Assembly: GCF_032931615.1 (NCBI RefSeq)
Contig: NZ_CP136763.1
Span: 61,343-125,342, forward strand
Length of the DNA stretch: 64,000 nt
Source: Palleronia sp. LCG004
Lineage (GTDB): Bacteria; Pseudomonadota; Alphaproteobacteria; Rhodobacterales; Rhodobacteraceae
Reading direction: 5' to 3'
Shown here: positions 1-10,885 of the stretch, in pieces
Layout: the number at the start of each line of letters is the position of its first letter
Numbering within the stretch: the first letter of the stretch is position 1
The notes under the pieces: generated by a model
What the model was told of the DNA's origin: nothing
What the model saw: the letters and a program-made list of their open reading frames with translations, nothing else
The model's database searches: none
Position numbers and translations under genes: made by a program

Positions 1-1269
1 TGCGACCTCGCCCTCCGCTGCAAATGCCCGCCAGAGGGACCGGGCACCGGTGATCTCGGGATCGTCGATAAGCAGTCCGTGCCAGCCGCCCTCGTGCATT
101 CGTCGGCTCGCGCGCAGCTCGGCCAGGAGCGGCTCGCGCGGTTCAGACCCCATCGCGCGCAGGATCGCCGCGATCCGCGCCTGCCAGTCGACGGGGGCCT
201 CGACCGGGAGAGCGATCTCGCGCACGCCGAGACCCTTCAGCCGCGCGGCCACACGCCCGCGCGCGGCATGGGTTCCCCCCGCGAGCAGAACCGGCACCGA
301 CGGCCCCGCGGAGTCTTGCCAGATGCGATCCGGGCCGCCCCCCGCCGCCGACAGCGCCAGCCGTGCGGCATGGCTGCCGTCACGCGGGACGACCGCCTCC
401 GACAGGCGACTGTCGGGCCGGATCAGGCCCGCCATCCGGTCGCGGGCGATGGCCTCGGGGGCCGGCATGATCTCGGCCGTGACGGCATCGATGCCCCCGG
501 TCTCGGCCATGGCGTGCCAGCGGCGATACTTGGCCGAGACGTCCGGCCCGGCCGTGGGATCGGCGGCGATGGCCCGCCCGATCCGCGCGACCGAGGCCGC
601 GACTTCCCCGCGGTCGCGGAAGGGGGCGTGGCGGATGGTGACGGGCACGTCGCGGGCCCTGCCTTCACCACGCAGGTCGACGTCATGAGGATGCGCCCCG
701 CGGCCGATACGGGTGACGGCTTCGGGCCTCAGGATCGCCTTGGGCGGCATGTGGCCCTGGGCGAAGGGCTGCTCCAGCGGCGCGGGATCGCGCAGGCGGG
801 CCGGGCTCAGGGGGGCGGGCGCGACCGCGCGCCAGACGAGGGCGTCGCGCCAGCCGAGCGTCTCGATCTCCTCCCAGGGCGCAAAGAGGTTCGCCCGCGC
901 GCAGGAGACGAGCGGCACGTCGGGGGGCACCGCGGCCAGCACGTCGCGCAGATCCGCGCCCGCATCGTCGGGCATCCAGAACTCGTCCGCATCGGAAGGG
1001 ATCACCCATGCCGCCCCGAGATCCTCCAGCGCCATTCGCGCCATCTCGGTCGTCCAGACGTCCTGAAGGTAGCTGTCCGAGGGCTGATCGACCCGGGTGA
1101 GCACGCCCATCGCCTCGAAATCGCGCAGGATGTCGCTCGTCCCGTCGGTCGAGGCATTGTCCATGGCGATCACGTGGTCGACGCCGGCGCGCAGATGAAA
1201 GCGCAGCATGTCGCCCACGATGTCGGCCTCGTCGCGCACGAGGAGTGTGAGGACGATCGGGCCCGTCAT
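1..1269 (-). CDS. GT92/GT2-like glycosyltransferase, 3' end beyond window
   Basis: The reading frame is open for 423 codons and runs off the left edge, so the C-terminus is missing. The N-terminus (MTGPIVLTLLVRDEADIV) has the 'LVRDE.DIV..ML.FH...GVDHVIAMDN.STDGT' pattern of GT2/GT92-type (DUF23-like) transferases. An acidic metal/nucleotide-sugar motif (SDADEFW) follows near residues 92-98. The start ATG overlaps the TGA of the upstream 965-residue gene (ATGA), so the two are probably translationally coupled. I infer a cytoplasmic sugar transferase for surface polysaccharide. Donor and acceptor cannot be read from sequence. The family assignment is moderately firm; the length is unknown. Confidence 0.8.
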   Translation of the reverse strand, partial: MTGPIVLTLLVRDEADIVGDMLRFHLRAGVDHVIAMDNASTDGTSDILRDFEAMGVLTRVDQPSDSYLQDVWTTEMARMALEDLGAAWVIPSDADEFWMPDDAGADLRDVLAAVPPDVPLVSCARANLFAPWEEIETLGWRDALVWRAVAPAPLSPARLRDPAPLEQPFAQGHMPPKAILRPEAVTRIGRGAHPHDVDLRGEGRARDVPVTIRHAPFRDRGEVAASVARIGRAIAADPTAGPDVSAKYRRWHAMAETGGIDAVTAEIMPAPEAIARDRMAGLIRPDSRLSEAVVPRDGSHAARLALSAAGGGPDRIWQDSAGPSVPVLLAGGTHAARGRVAARLKGLGVREIALPVEAPVDWQARIAAILRAMGSEPREPLLAELRASRRMHEGGWHGLLIDDPEITGARSLWRAFAAEGEVA

Positions 1270-4163
1270 GTCCGCTCCGCCACGTAGATCTGGCGCCGCC
1301 CGTCGGCGGGCGAGGAGACGATGATCCGCCCTCCGTCGCGCGACGGCACGGGATGCAGATCGCAGCGATAGGGCCCCTTGGCGGGCAGGTGGCCGCCCCA
1401 GCGGGCAATGGGCATGACCTGGCCGGTCTCGCGGTCGAAGAGTTTGAGTTCGACCTCCTCGGCATAGGGCGTGTCGAAGACCATGCGGTTCGGATCGTCG
1501 GGGATGTGGCGCAGATGCACATTGGCCGCGAAGTGGCGGCGATCGAAGATCTCGGTCTCGCGCGGCCAGCTCAGCTCCGCGTCGTCCTTCAGCGCCACGT
1601 ATCCCGCCCCCTGGTTCCAGAAATAAAGCTGCCGGTCGTCTAGCCAGATGACATGCGAGGTGGCGCGCGCCACGATGCGGGGATCCTCTCCCTCCATGCC
1701 GCAGGTCAGGCTCACACCCATCGTCCCGTTCCAGCCGCCGCCGGGCTTGCGCCAGCGCAGCTTGACCGTGAAGCGCGCGCCCCCCGGCGCGATCTTGCAA
1801 TGGTTGAACCAGTAGGCATAGCCCGCGCCCTCGTGCTCGGCCCGCTCGTCGGTGCCGAGAATGGCGAGGAGCGCCTCGCGCGCCCGTGCGAGCGACAGGA
1901 TCAGCCGCGACGCACCGCTTTCGAGATCGATCCGCCAGATACCGTCCCCTGCCGGCGCGGGTTCGGAGAGATCGGCATGGCCTCCGGCATATCCGTAACC
2001 CGGCCTGAGCGCATCGAGCCGCGCGAAATCGAGGCTGAGTGCCGCCTCGCCCGAAGGCGCAAGCGCGTAGACTGGCCGGTCGAGGCTGCGAATTCCCGAT
2101 CCGTCATGGATGCGGGCCACGAAATCGCTTCCCTCCCGGTCGTTCCAGACGAGGCTGTCTTCGCTGCCGGGCAGGAACTGTGCCATCGCGCCCTGTTGCC
2201 AGCTCCAGGCGGCAGTCTCGGCGATTTCCGTGAAGCCCGTTCCGTCGAGCGCGACGGTGCCGACCGTGACGCGATCCCCGGCCTCCGGCGGGCGTTCGGG
2301 GATGTCCAGACGCATCGCCGCCACGCGAGTTTCGGACCGGTCGAGGACCGGAATGTCGTAATAGCTGTGGAAATGGGCGGTGCCGCTCGCCGATCCGAAG
2401 CTCAACTGCCGCACATGCCAGCCATCAGCCGCCTTGGGCCATTGCCAGAGCGCGCGCGGATAGCGGCCCGTCTCGCGCGAGGTTGCTTCGGCCCGCAGAT
2501 GGGCGATCTGCGCGGTCCAATCCCGGGGGCGGTGCCAGTCGCGCTTGATCGCCATGCGCGACAAGTCGATCGTTCCGCGATCCTTGAGGAAATCCTGCAA
2601 TTGCCCTGAATATCGCGTCGCGGCCTCGGTCTGCAGTCCCGAGGCCCGCCGTCGCGTGAGTTCGTCGATGAGGACGTCGCGCCATTTGAAATGTGCGACA
2701 TAGGCAGGAAACGACAGGCGAAAAACCGGATCGGTAATCCTGGGATGGCCGCCGATATTGCTGCCCCAGAGCGGCGCGGGCTGCCAGGCCCTGGCGCGAG
2801 CGAGGGCCCGTTCGTCGGCCGATCGGGGACGATCGAGATCGATGTCGTGGGCGGACGCCATCTCTTCGGCGCGTTTGGCGCATTCGGCGCGGATCACACC
2901 GTGCCCCCCCAGACCCGGCACGAGATGCGCGGCCAGAAGCATCGCCTTCACCGTGCCGCCACCGTCCTTGTACTCGGACTTCCGGCTGATCTGGCACATG
3001 AGATCGCCCTCGACCGGGAACTGCTCCCAGAGGGGTGTGTCAGGCTCCACGGCGGCGAGCCGCCCGCCCGGGGCCACACGGTCGATCATCGGCCCCTGCA
3101 GCCAGTCGGCCTCGTGATGCCTGAGCGCGCGGAGCGTCTCGCGAAGTCCGGCGGAATAGACGTGAAGCTCGTCGGCATCGGCGCTGATGACCCAATCCCC
3201 GAGCGTCGTGCGCGCGCATTGCAGATTGCGCCGGCGCTCCCACATCGCGGTGCTGGAATAGGGCCCGATCCAGAGCTCGGGCTCGGCCGCGCCCCATCGC
3301 GACAAAATCTCTCTCGCGCGCGCCATGCCCGGCGCATCCGCTTCGCCCGCATTGAGAATGAGGTGGATGTTCGCGGGCGGCACGCCGAGCGTAGTGTAAT
3401 GTCCGAGGAAATGCTCCAGAAGCGGCAGATCGTATGTCGCCGAGAGGCACGACATCACATGTACCCGCTCAATCGAGATCCCTGCATCCGGGGCGGCTTG
3501 CGCGGGTATCGCTGCCCGTGGAAGACCCGCCACGTGCAAAAGCGCATCGCTCAGCTCTGCATCACCACCCATCGCCGCGGGAGAGGACTCATGCCACTCG
3601 GCGGGGGCCACGCGATCGCGCAGATGTTCCGCCCCGCCGGTATCAACGACGACGAGTTTCAGTGGGGCGACGGCGCGGGCGAGTTTCGAGATCCGCGCGG
3701 CGGCGTCATCTGGCAGATCGTGCGGCCAGGCTGCCCCGAGGCAGACAACCTCGCGTTCGAGGCCGGACGCCACCTTGCCCATCCGCCAGCGGTCCCAGCG
3801 CCCGCCGGTCTCGCGGAAGGCGCGAGCGTAGAGCCGGATAAGCGCGGCGATCCGCGCGGGAGACAGTTCCGCACCAAGAAGCGCCGGGAGGTCGAAGGAC
3901 GGGACCACCCGCGCCAGGGGATGGGTGTTGAGAAAGGCCGCCACGCCATCGGCGTCGCGCCCCAGAACAACGACGAGCCGGTCCGCCCTCCCCCATTGCC
4001 CGAGCTTCGCGCCCGCCCGCATGGCGCTCAGGCGTAGCGTGGCGATCTCGCGCACGCGCCAGCGAGCCGCGTCGCTGCCATCGAAGACCGGCAGGGCGAT
4101 CTGGTGTCCAGTCGCGATTGTACGCAACGCCGTGCGTTTCAAACGTTCCGAAAAACTCGACAT
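1266..4163 (-). CDS. GT92-like glycosyltransferase fused to a C-terminal beta-propeller-like domain (965 aa)
   Basis: Residues about 230-345 carry a GT92/DUF23-like transferase module ('VMSCLSATYDLPLLEHFLGHY', then 'ISADADELHVY' with the DxD-type acidic cluster near residue 330). The N-terminal 200 residues resemble no domain I can name. From about residue 580 to the end there are repeated beta-strand-rich units (for example 'FHSYYDIPVLDRSETRVAAM', 'YWFNHCKIAPGGARF', 'YRCDLHPVPSRDGGRIIVSS') that look like a TolB or oligogalacturonate-lyase-type beta-propeller. The ATG at 4163 has GAGG about 5 nt upstream. Its stop overlaps the start of the next transferase (ATGA). Fusion of a transferase to a propeller is unusual; the propeller could bind glycan or process uronate-containing polymer. 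Function is inferred. Confidence 0.8.
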   Translation of the reverse strand: MSSFSERLKRTALRTIATGHQIALPVFDGSDAARWRVREIATLRLSAMRAGAKLGQWGRADRLVVVLGRDADGVAAFLNTHPLARVVPSFDLPALLGAELSPARIAALIRLYARAFRETGGRWDRWRMGKVASGLEREVVCLGAAWPHDLPDDAAARISKLARAVAPLKLVVVDTGGAEHLRDRVAPAEWHESSPAAMGGDAELSDALLHVAGLPRAAIPAQAAPDAGISIERVHVMSCLSATYDLPLLEHFLGHYTTLGVPPANIHLILNAGEADAPGMARAREILSRWGAAEPELWIGPYSSTAMWERRRNLQCARTTLGDWVISADADELHVYSAGLRETLRALRHHEADWLQGPMIDRVAPGGRLAAVEPDTPLWEQFPVEGDLMCQISRKSEYKDGGGTVKAMLLAAHLVPGLGGHGVIRAECAKRAEEMASAHDIDLDRPRSADERALARARAWQPAPLWGSNIGGHPRITDPVFRLSFPAYVAHFKWRDVLIDELTRRRASGLQTEAATRYSGQLQDFLKDRGTIDLSRMAIKRDWHRPRDWTAQIAHLRAEATSRETGRYPRALWQWPKAADGWHVRQLSFGSASGTAHFHSYYDIPVLDRSETRVAAMRLDIPERPPEAGDRVTVGTVALDGTGFTEIAETAAWSWQQGAMAQFLPGSEDSLVWNDREGSDFVARIHDGSGIRSLDRPVYALAPSGEAALSLDFARLDALRPGYGYAGGHADLSEPAPAGDGIWRIDLESGASRLILSLARAREALLAILGTDERAEHEGAGYAYWFNHCKIAPGGARFTVKLRWRKPGGGWNGTMGVSLTCGMEGEDPRIVARATSHVIWLDDRQLYFWNQGAGYVALKDDAELSWPRETEIFDRRHFAANVHLRHIPDDPNRMVFDTPYAEEVELKLFDRETGQVMPIARWGGHLPAKGPYRCDLHPVPSRDGGRIIVSSPADGRRQIYVAERT

Positions 4164-4201
4164 TTCCGCCTCGATCCCGCTTTGGGCCGTCCCTAAACGA
4201 T

Positions 4202-4507
4202 CTACCGGAGGTTAGGAAGCGGCCCTCCTTCCGGCTTCTTGCAGCGGAGGCCGCAGCCCCGCTCAACCCTACGGGCACGATGGCGGGGAGCACGACCTCC
4301 AGCATCGATGCCGGCAGAAACCGGGCAAGGCCGAGACGGTCCTTGATCTTGCGCGTCAGCCCCCGCCGGTCGGAAGGTCTCGAAGAGGAGGGGGATGCGC
4401 GCGTGCTTCGCCGCGGACAGACGATTGGCCGCGAACGGGATGCAGACCGCCGCGACCGATCCGACGACGGCGCCCACCGCGAAGATCGAGATCCGGCTCG
4501 ACCGCAA
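4202..4507 (-). CDS. Possible small membrane-anchored protein, perhaps frameshifted
   Basis: This is a weak candidate of 101 codons. It starts at TTG with a good ribosome site (GGAAGG, 9 nt upstream). The first 30 residues form a signal-anchor-like segment (ISIFAVGAVVGSVAAVCIPFAA). After 'IPLLFETFRPAG', at a run of five G, the frame becomes arginine/proline-rich and unconvincing. The alternative frame then reads as plausible protein (LTRKIKDRLGLARFLPASM, followed by a hydrophobic VVLPAIVPVGLSG stretch) down to about 4200. That pattern fits a one-base frameshift in a small two-TM gene located just upstream of the 965-residue transferase. It may equally be non-coding. No family recognised. Confidence 0.3.
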   Translation of the reverse strand: MRSSRISIFAVGAVVGSVAAVCIPFAANRLSAAKHARIPLLFETFRPAGADAQDQGPSRPCPVSAGIDAGGRAPRHRARRVERGCGLRCKKPEGGPLPNLR

Positions 4508-4930
4508 TATTCTGCGCCTTCCCGGTCAGTTTGGTCCGCCGGTCATTGCGGTCGCGTCGAGGCCCGCCATCGAAAGGTCTTCGAAAGGATCTGATGGCGC
4601 GTTCCTTCTCCATGGATGGATTACGGTGCTGGGCATCTTCAAGGGAGCAACGGCATCACTGGTGGAGAAGGCCTTCTTTCCGGGCGTGTCCTGTCGGTGC
4701 AATAGCTGGCAATAGAACCGACAGGACGCGCTCGACAAACCGGCCGGGCTTCGGCATAGCGGAGGCCGTGGACGGCCATCCGCGAGGCCAGAACGGCAGG
4801 TGTGCATCCTCGCTCCTTCCGCCATTGGAGGGAACGCGGCGCGTGCGCCCGTCCGGCATGTGCCGTCCGAGCCGATTTTTCGCAGCCGGCCCCGAGGGGC
4901 CGCATCGCCGAACCACGAGGATCCCGTCCC
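4508..4930. other. Intergenic region upstream of manC, no convincing gene
   Basis: I see no credible coding sequence in these 423 bases. They hold the 11-bp inverted repeat at 4688-4727, and a compact GC hairpin (CGGCCCC-GA-GGGGCCG) at 4887-4902 shortly before the manC start. The region presumably contains the manC promoter, but I cannot point to a clear -35/-10 pair. Confidence 0.5.
4688..4727. repeat. 11-bp perfect inverted repeat upstream of manC
   Basis: The arms GTCCTGTCGGT (4688-4698) and ACCGACAGGAC (4717-4727) are perfectly complementary and extend by two or three further bases with one mismatch. The 18-base spacer itself contains two direct copies of GCAATAG. There is no T-run after it, so an operator or mRNA structure is as likely as a terminator. 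Confidence 0.6.
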
Positions 4931-6370
4931 ATGCCATCTTCGCCGTCCGATCCCCAGACCGACATCGTTCCCGTGATCCTGTCGGGAGGGTCGGGCACCC
5001 GGCTCTGGCCGCTGAGCCGGGCGAGCTATCCCAAGCAGTTCGCCCCCTTCATCGGCGAGACGAGCCTCTTCCAGGCCTCGGCCGAACGCCTGGCGGGGCC
5101 GGGTTTCGCGGCCCCCATCGTGGTGACGACCGACGATTTCCGCTTCATCGTGACCGAGCAGCTCGCGCAGCGGCGGATCGATCCGGGCCCCGTCCTGATC
5201 GAGCCCGAGGGTCGTGATACGGCTCCTGCGGTCCTCGCCGCGACGCTCCGCGCGATGGAGGCCGGCCCCGAGACGCTGGTCCTCGTGGCACCGTCGGACC
5301 ATCTCATCCCCGATGTCGAGGGCTTCGCCGCGACGATCGCCGCGGCCGCTCCCGCCGCGCGCGAGGGTCGTATCGTGACCTTCGGCATCGCGCCCGACCG
5401 CCCCGAGACGGGCTACGGCTATCTCGAGCTCGAGGGTCAGCCGGAGGAGGGCCGCGCGGGGCCGCTTTCACGCTTCGTCGAGAAGCCCGACGCCGAGACG
5501 GCGCAAAGGATGCTTGAGGACGGCCGCTATCTCTGGAACGCGGGCATCTTCCTCTTCCGCGCCGACGTGATGCGCCAGGCCTTCGCGGACCATGCGCCCG
5601 AGGTCCTGTCGCATGTCGAGACGGCGGTGGCGGAGGGACGTCAGGATCTGGGCTTCCTGCGTCTCAACGCGGCACCGTGGTCGCAGATCACGCCGATCTC
5701 GGTCGATTACGCGGTGATGGAGAAGGCCGACAACCTCTCGGTCATGCCCTATCGCGGCGACTGGTCCGACCTGGGCGACTGGCGCGCCGTCTGGCGCGAG
5801 ACCGAAGTGGACGGCCTCGCGGTCTCGGGACCCGCGATCGCGATGGATTGCACCAATTCGCTTCTGCGCTCGGAGAATCCCGACCAGGCGATCGTCGGCA
5901 TCGGGCTCGAGGATATCGTGGCGGTGGCCATGCCCGACGCCGTGCTCGTCGCCCACAAGGACCGCACGCAGGAGGTCAAGCAGGCCGTGGCCAAGCTCCA
6001 CGAGGGCGGCCACAAGCAGGCCAAGACCCTGCCGCGCGACTACCGCCCCTGGGGCTGGTACGAGAGCCTCGTCCTCGGCGGGCGGTTCCAGGTCAAGCGC
6101 ATCGTGGTCCATCCCGGTGCCGCGCTCAGCCTGCAGAGCCACCATCACCGCTCCGAACACTGGATCGTGGTCGAGGGCACCGCGCGCGTCACGATCGACG
6201 ACGAGGTGAAGCTCGTCACCGAGAACGAGGGCGTCTACATCCCGCTCGGGGCCGTCCACCGGATGGAGAACCCGGGCAAGCTCCCGATGGTCCTTATCGA
6301 GGTGCAGACGGGATCCTATCTGGGCGAGGACGACATCCTGCGCTACGAGGACGTCTATGCCCGCAGCTGA
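4931..6370 (+). CDS. manC: Mannose-1-phosphate guanylyltransferase / mannose-6-phosphate isomerase
   Basis: Bifunctional type II PMI/GMP enzyme: it converts fructose-6-P to mannose-6-P and mannose-1-P plus GTP to GDP-mannose in the cytoplasm. The N-terminal nucleotidyltransferase has the pyrophosphorylase loop GGSGTRLWPLSR at residues 19-30 and FVEKPD near residue 182. The C-terminal cupin isomerase domain begins near residue 372 (PWGWYESL) and carries HHHRSEHW near residue 403. The length of 479 aa is normal. An in-frame extension upstream to 4802 exists but lacks family similarity; ATG 4931 gives the usual N-terminus and has GAGG 10 nt upstream. The stop overlaps the start of manB by 14 bases. 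The pair supplies GDP-mannose for the polysaccharide locus. Confidence 0.95.
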   Translation: MPSSPSDPQTDIVPVILSGGSGTRLWPLSRASYPKQFAPFIGETSLFQASAERLAGPGFAAPIVVTTDDFRFIVTEQLAQRRIDPGPVLIEPEGRDTAPAVLAATLRAMEAGPETLVLVAPSDHLIPDVEGFAATIAAAAPAAREGRIVTFGIAPDRPETGYGYLELEGQPEEGRAGPLSRFVEKPDAETAQRMLEDGRYLWNAGIFLFRADVMRQAFADHAPEVLSHVETAVAEGRQDLGFLRLNAAPWSQITPISVDYAVMEKADNLSVMPYRGDWSDLGDWRAVWRETEVDGLAVSGPAIAMDCTNSLLRSENPDQAIVGIGLEDIVAVAMPDAVLVAHKDRTQEVKQAVAKLHEGGHKQAKTLPRDYRPWGWYESLVLGGRFQVKRIVVHPGAALSLQSHHHRSEHWIVVEGTARVTIDDEVKLVTENEGVYIPLGAVHRMENPGKLPMVLIEVQTGSYLGEDDILRYEDVYARS

Positions 6371-7757
6371 TCCCATCGAGGCCCCGAAATTCGGAACGTC
6401 CGGCCTGCGCGGCCTCGTCGTGGCGCTGACCGAGGATGTCGTCTCGCGCCATGTGGCGGGCTTCGTCACCGCCTGCGACGCGGGCGAGACCGTGCTCATC
6501 GGCGAGGATCTGCGCCCCTCCTCTCCCGCGATCGCCGAGATGGCCGCCCGTGCCGTCGCGGCCGCGGGGGCTGTTCCCGTCCGCATGGGCGCACTGCCGA
6601 CGCCCGCCTTGGCCCTCGCCGCCCGCGAGACCGATGCGGGTGCCATCATGGTCACCGGCAGCCACATCCCCGCCGACCGCAACGGGCTCAAGTTCTACAC
6701 TCGCGGCGGGGCGGAGATCACCAAGCTCCACGAGGCCGCGATCGTCGACGCGGCGGCGGGCGAGATGCCCGGCCTGCCCCCCGAGGTGGCCCCCGGCGAT
6801 CCCGAGACGACGCGTGCCGCGCTCGACGCCTATGCCGCGCGCTATCTCGATGCCTTCGGGGCCGAGGCGCTCTCGGGACTGCATCTGGGCCTCTACGCCC
6901 ATTCGAGCGTGGCGCGGGACATGCTGGCGGGGCTTCTTCGGGCGATGGGTGCGCGCGTGACCGAGCTTGCCCGCTCCGAGACATTCATCCCCGTCGATAC
7001 CGAGGCCGTGGCCCATGCCACGCGCGCGGATCTCGTGACATGGGCTGAGGAACACGGGCTCGACGCGATCCTGTCGACCGACGGCGATGCCGACCGGCCG
7101 CTGCTGACCGATGCGGCGGGCCGCGTGATCCCCGGCGACATCCTCGGCGCGCTGACGGCGCGGCATCTGGGGGCGGCCCACGTGGTGACGCCCGTGACCG
7201 CGAACACGCTGATCGAGGATCTGGGTTTCGACGGGGTGCTGCGCACGCGGATCGGATCGCCCTTCGTCATCGCCGGCATGGCCGAGCTCGGTGGCCTCTC
7301 CGTCGTGGGGTTCGAACCCAACGGAGGTTTCCTCCTGGGCTTCGACGCGGGCGGGCTGAAGGCGCTTCTGACCCGCGACGCGGTTCTGCCGATGATCGTC
7401 CCGCTCATCGCCGCGAAGGCGGCGGACAAAGATCTGGCCGCGCTCGTCGCCGCGCTTCCGCCTCGGGTGACCGCGGCCGACAGGCTGCAGGACGTCGATC
7501 GTCCCCGCGCCGCCGACTGGATCGAGAGCCTGAAAGACGATCCCGCGGCACGCGCCGATTTCTGGGACGGGACGAGCGTGGAGCTCGACCTCACCGACGG
7601 CGTGCGGATGATCCATCCAGAAGGCGACATCGTGCATCTGCGCATGTCCGGAAACGCCGCCGAGCTGCGCGTCTATGCCGAGGCCCGCGGCGAGGATCGC
7701 GCGCAGGCGCTTCTGGCAACCGGCCTCGCTCGCGCGCGCGCAGCGCTCGGGGGCTGA
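6357..7757 (+). CDS. manB: Phosphomannomutase
   Basis: Alpha-D-phosphohexomutase superfamily member, 466 aa, interconverting mannose-6-P and mannose-1-P. The active-site phosphoserine loop is TGSHIPADRNG near residues 99-110, a variant of the usual TASHNP. The magnesium-binding loop DGDADRP is near residue 242 and the sugar-binding loop GFEPNGG near residue 318. The C-terminal phosphate-binding RMSGNAAELRVY segment is also present. Translation is coupled to manC by a 14-base overlap, and the two act in one pathway. The gene converges with the downstream dehalogenase, with four bases between the stops. Phosphoglucomutase activity cannot be excluded. Confidence 0.92.
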   Translation: MPAADPIEAPKFGTSGLRGLVVALTEDVVSRHVAGFVTACDAGETVLIGEDLRPSSPAIAEMAARAVAAAGAVPVRMGALPTPALALAARETDAGAIMVTGSHIPADRNGLKFYTRGGAEITKLHEAAIVDAAAGEMPGLPPEVAPGDPETTRAALDAYAARYLDAFGAEALSGLHLGLYAHSSVARDMLAGLLRAMGARVTELARSETFIPVDTEAVAHATRADLVTWAEEHGLDAILSTDGDADRPLLTDAAGRVIPGDILGALTARHLGAAHVVTPVTANTLIEDLGFDGVLRTRIGSPFVIAGMAELGGLSVVGFEPNGGFLLGFDAGGLKALLTRDAVLPMIVPLIAAKAADKDLAALVAALPPRVTAADRLQDVDRPRAADWIESLKDDPAARADFWDGTSVELDLTDGVRMIHPEGDIVHLRMSGNAAELRVYAEARGEDRAQALLATGLARARAALGG

Positions 7758-7761
7758 CCCT

Positions 7762-8478
7762 TCAGGCCCCGAGCGCCGCACCGGGGGCGGGCCACCGCCC
7801 GAGGATTTGTCCGGCAAGATCTTGCATGTCGGCCGCGACGATGTCGGGTTCCGGCAGGTTCGGGGCGGGGAGGAAGGCATTTCCCGGGCGCGTCACGAAG
7901 GCCCCTGCGCAGCCCGCCGCCTGCGCGCCGAGCGTGTCCCAGAGATGACATGCCACGAGGCAGAGATCGGACATCTCCACGTCGAGCTCGCGCGCGACAT
8001 GGGCATAGGTCTCGGGTGCGGGCTTGAAGCGGCCGACCGCCTCGACGCTGAAGGAGCGCTCGAAGAAGTTCGCGAGCCCCGCCCGTTCGAGCGGTGTGGG
8101 TGCCGGCGATGGCGGTGAGTTCGTCAGCGTGACGAGGCGGTAGCCCGCCTCCCTGAGCCGCGAGAGCGCGGGTGCCGCGTCCTCGTGCGCGGGCATGGAG
8201 CCCATACGGTCCTTCATCTCGTCGAGATCGGCCTCGGCGATCTCGACGCCGTGGATCTCGCCCGTCATCCGCAATGCTCCGAGGCCCAGCTCTCCGAACG
8301 GGGTATGGAGCCCCGAAAGCGTCATGCTCTGCGAATAGACGACGAGCTGCGCGAACCATTCGCGCAGGATCCGCCGATCGCCGAAGAGACGTTCGAAGAG
8401 CGGCTCGAGCGTCCGGATGTCGAGCAGCGTCTCGTTCACGTCGAAGACGAGGATCGAGGGCGTCTGGTCGTCGGTCAT
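7762..8478 (-). CDS. Haloacid dehalogenase type II (HAD superfamily hydrolase)
   Basis: 238 aa. HAD motif I is DVNETLLD (residues 13-20) with the nucleophilic aspartate and the VNETL variant typical of L-2-haloacid dehalogenases. Motif II is LTNSPP near residue 115, motif III lysine is GRFKPAPETY near 145, and an acidic/His motif IV area (VACHLWDTLGAQAAG) follows. The long open frame continues upstream to 9774 but that part is a shadow of radC; ATG 8478 gives the family's N-terminus. The likely reaction is hydrolytic dehalogenation of 2-haloacids, but many members are phosphatases of unknown substrate. It looks unrelated to the neighbouring sugar genes. Confidence 0.85.
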   Translation of the reverse strand: MTDDQTPSILVFDVNETLLDIRTLEPLFERLFGDRRILREWFAQLVVYSQSMTLSGLHTPFGELGLGALRMTGEIHGVEIAEADLDEMKDRMGSMPAHEDAAPALSRLREAGYRLVTLTNSPPSPAPTPLERAGLANFFERSFSVEAVGRFKPAPETYAHVARELDVEMSDLCLVACHLWDTLGAQAAGCAGAFVTRPGNAFLPAPNLPEPDIVAADMQDLAGQILGRWPAPGAALGA

Positions 8479-8570
8479 CCGGGCGGACCTCCGGTCGGTG
8501 CAGGACGGGCGTTCGACAAGGCAATGCCGCGCTACCCGGGAAGGTTTCGTGGCCCACCTCGGATCATCCG

Positions 8571-10876
<2,306 letters not shown>

Positions 10877-10885
10877 TCCTGCCCC

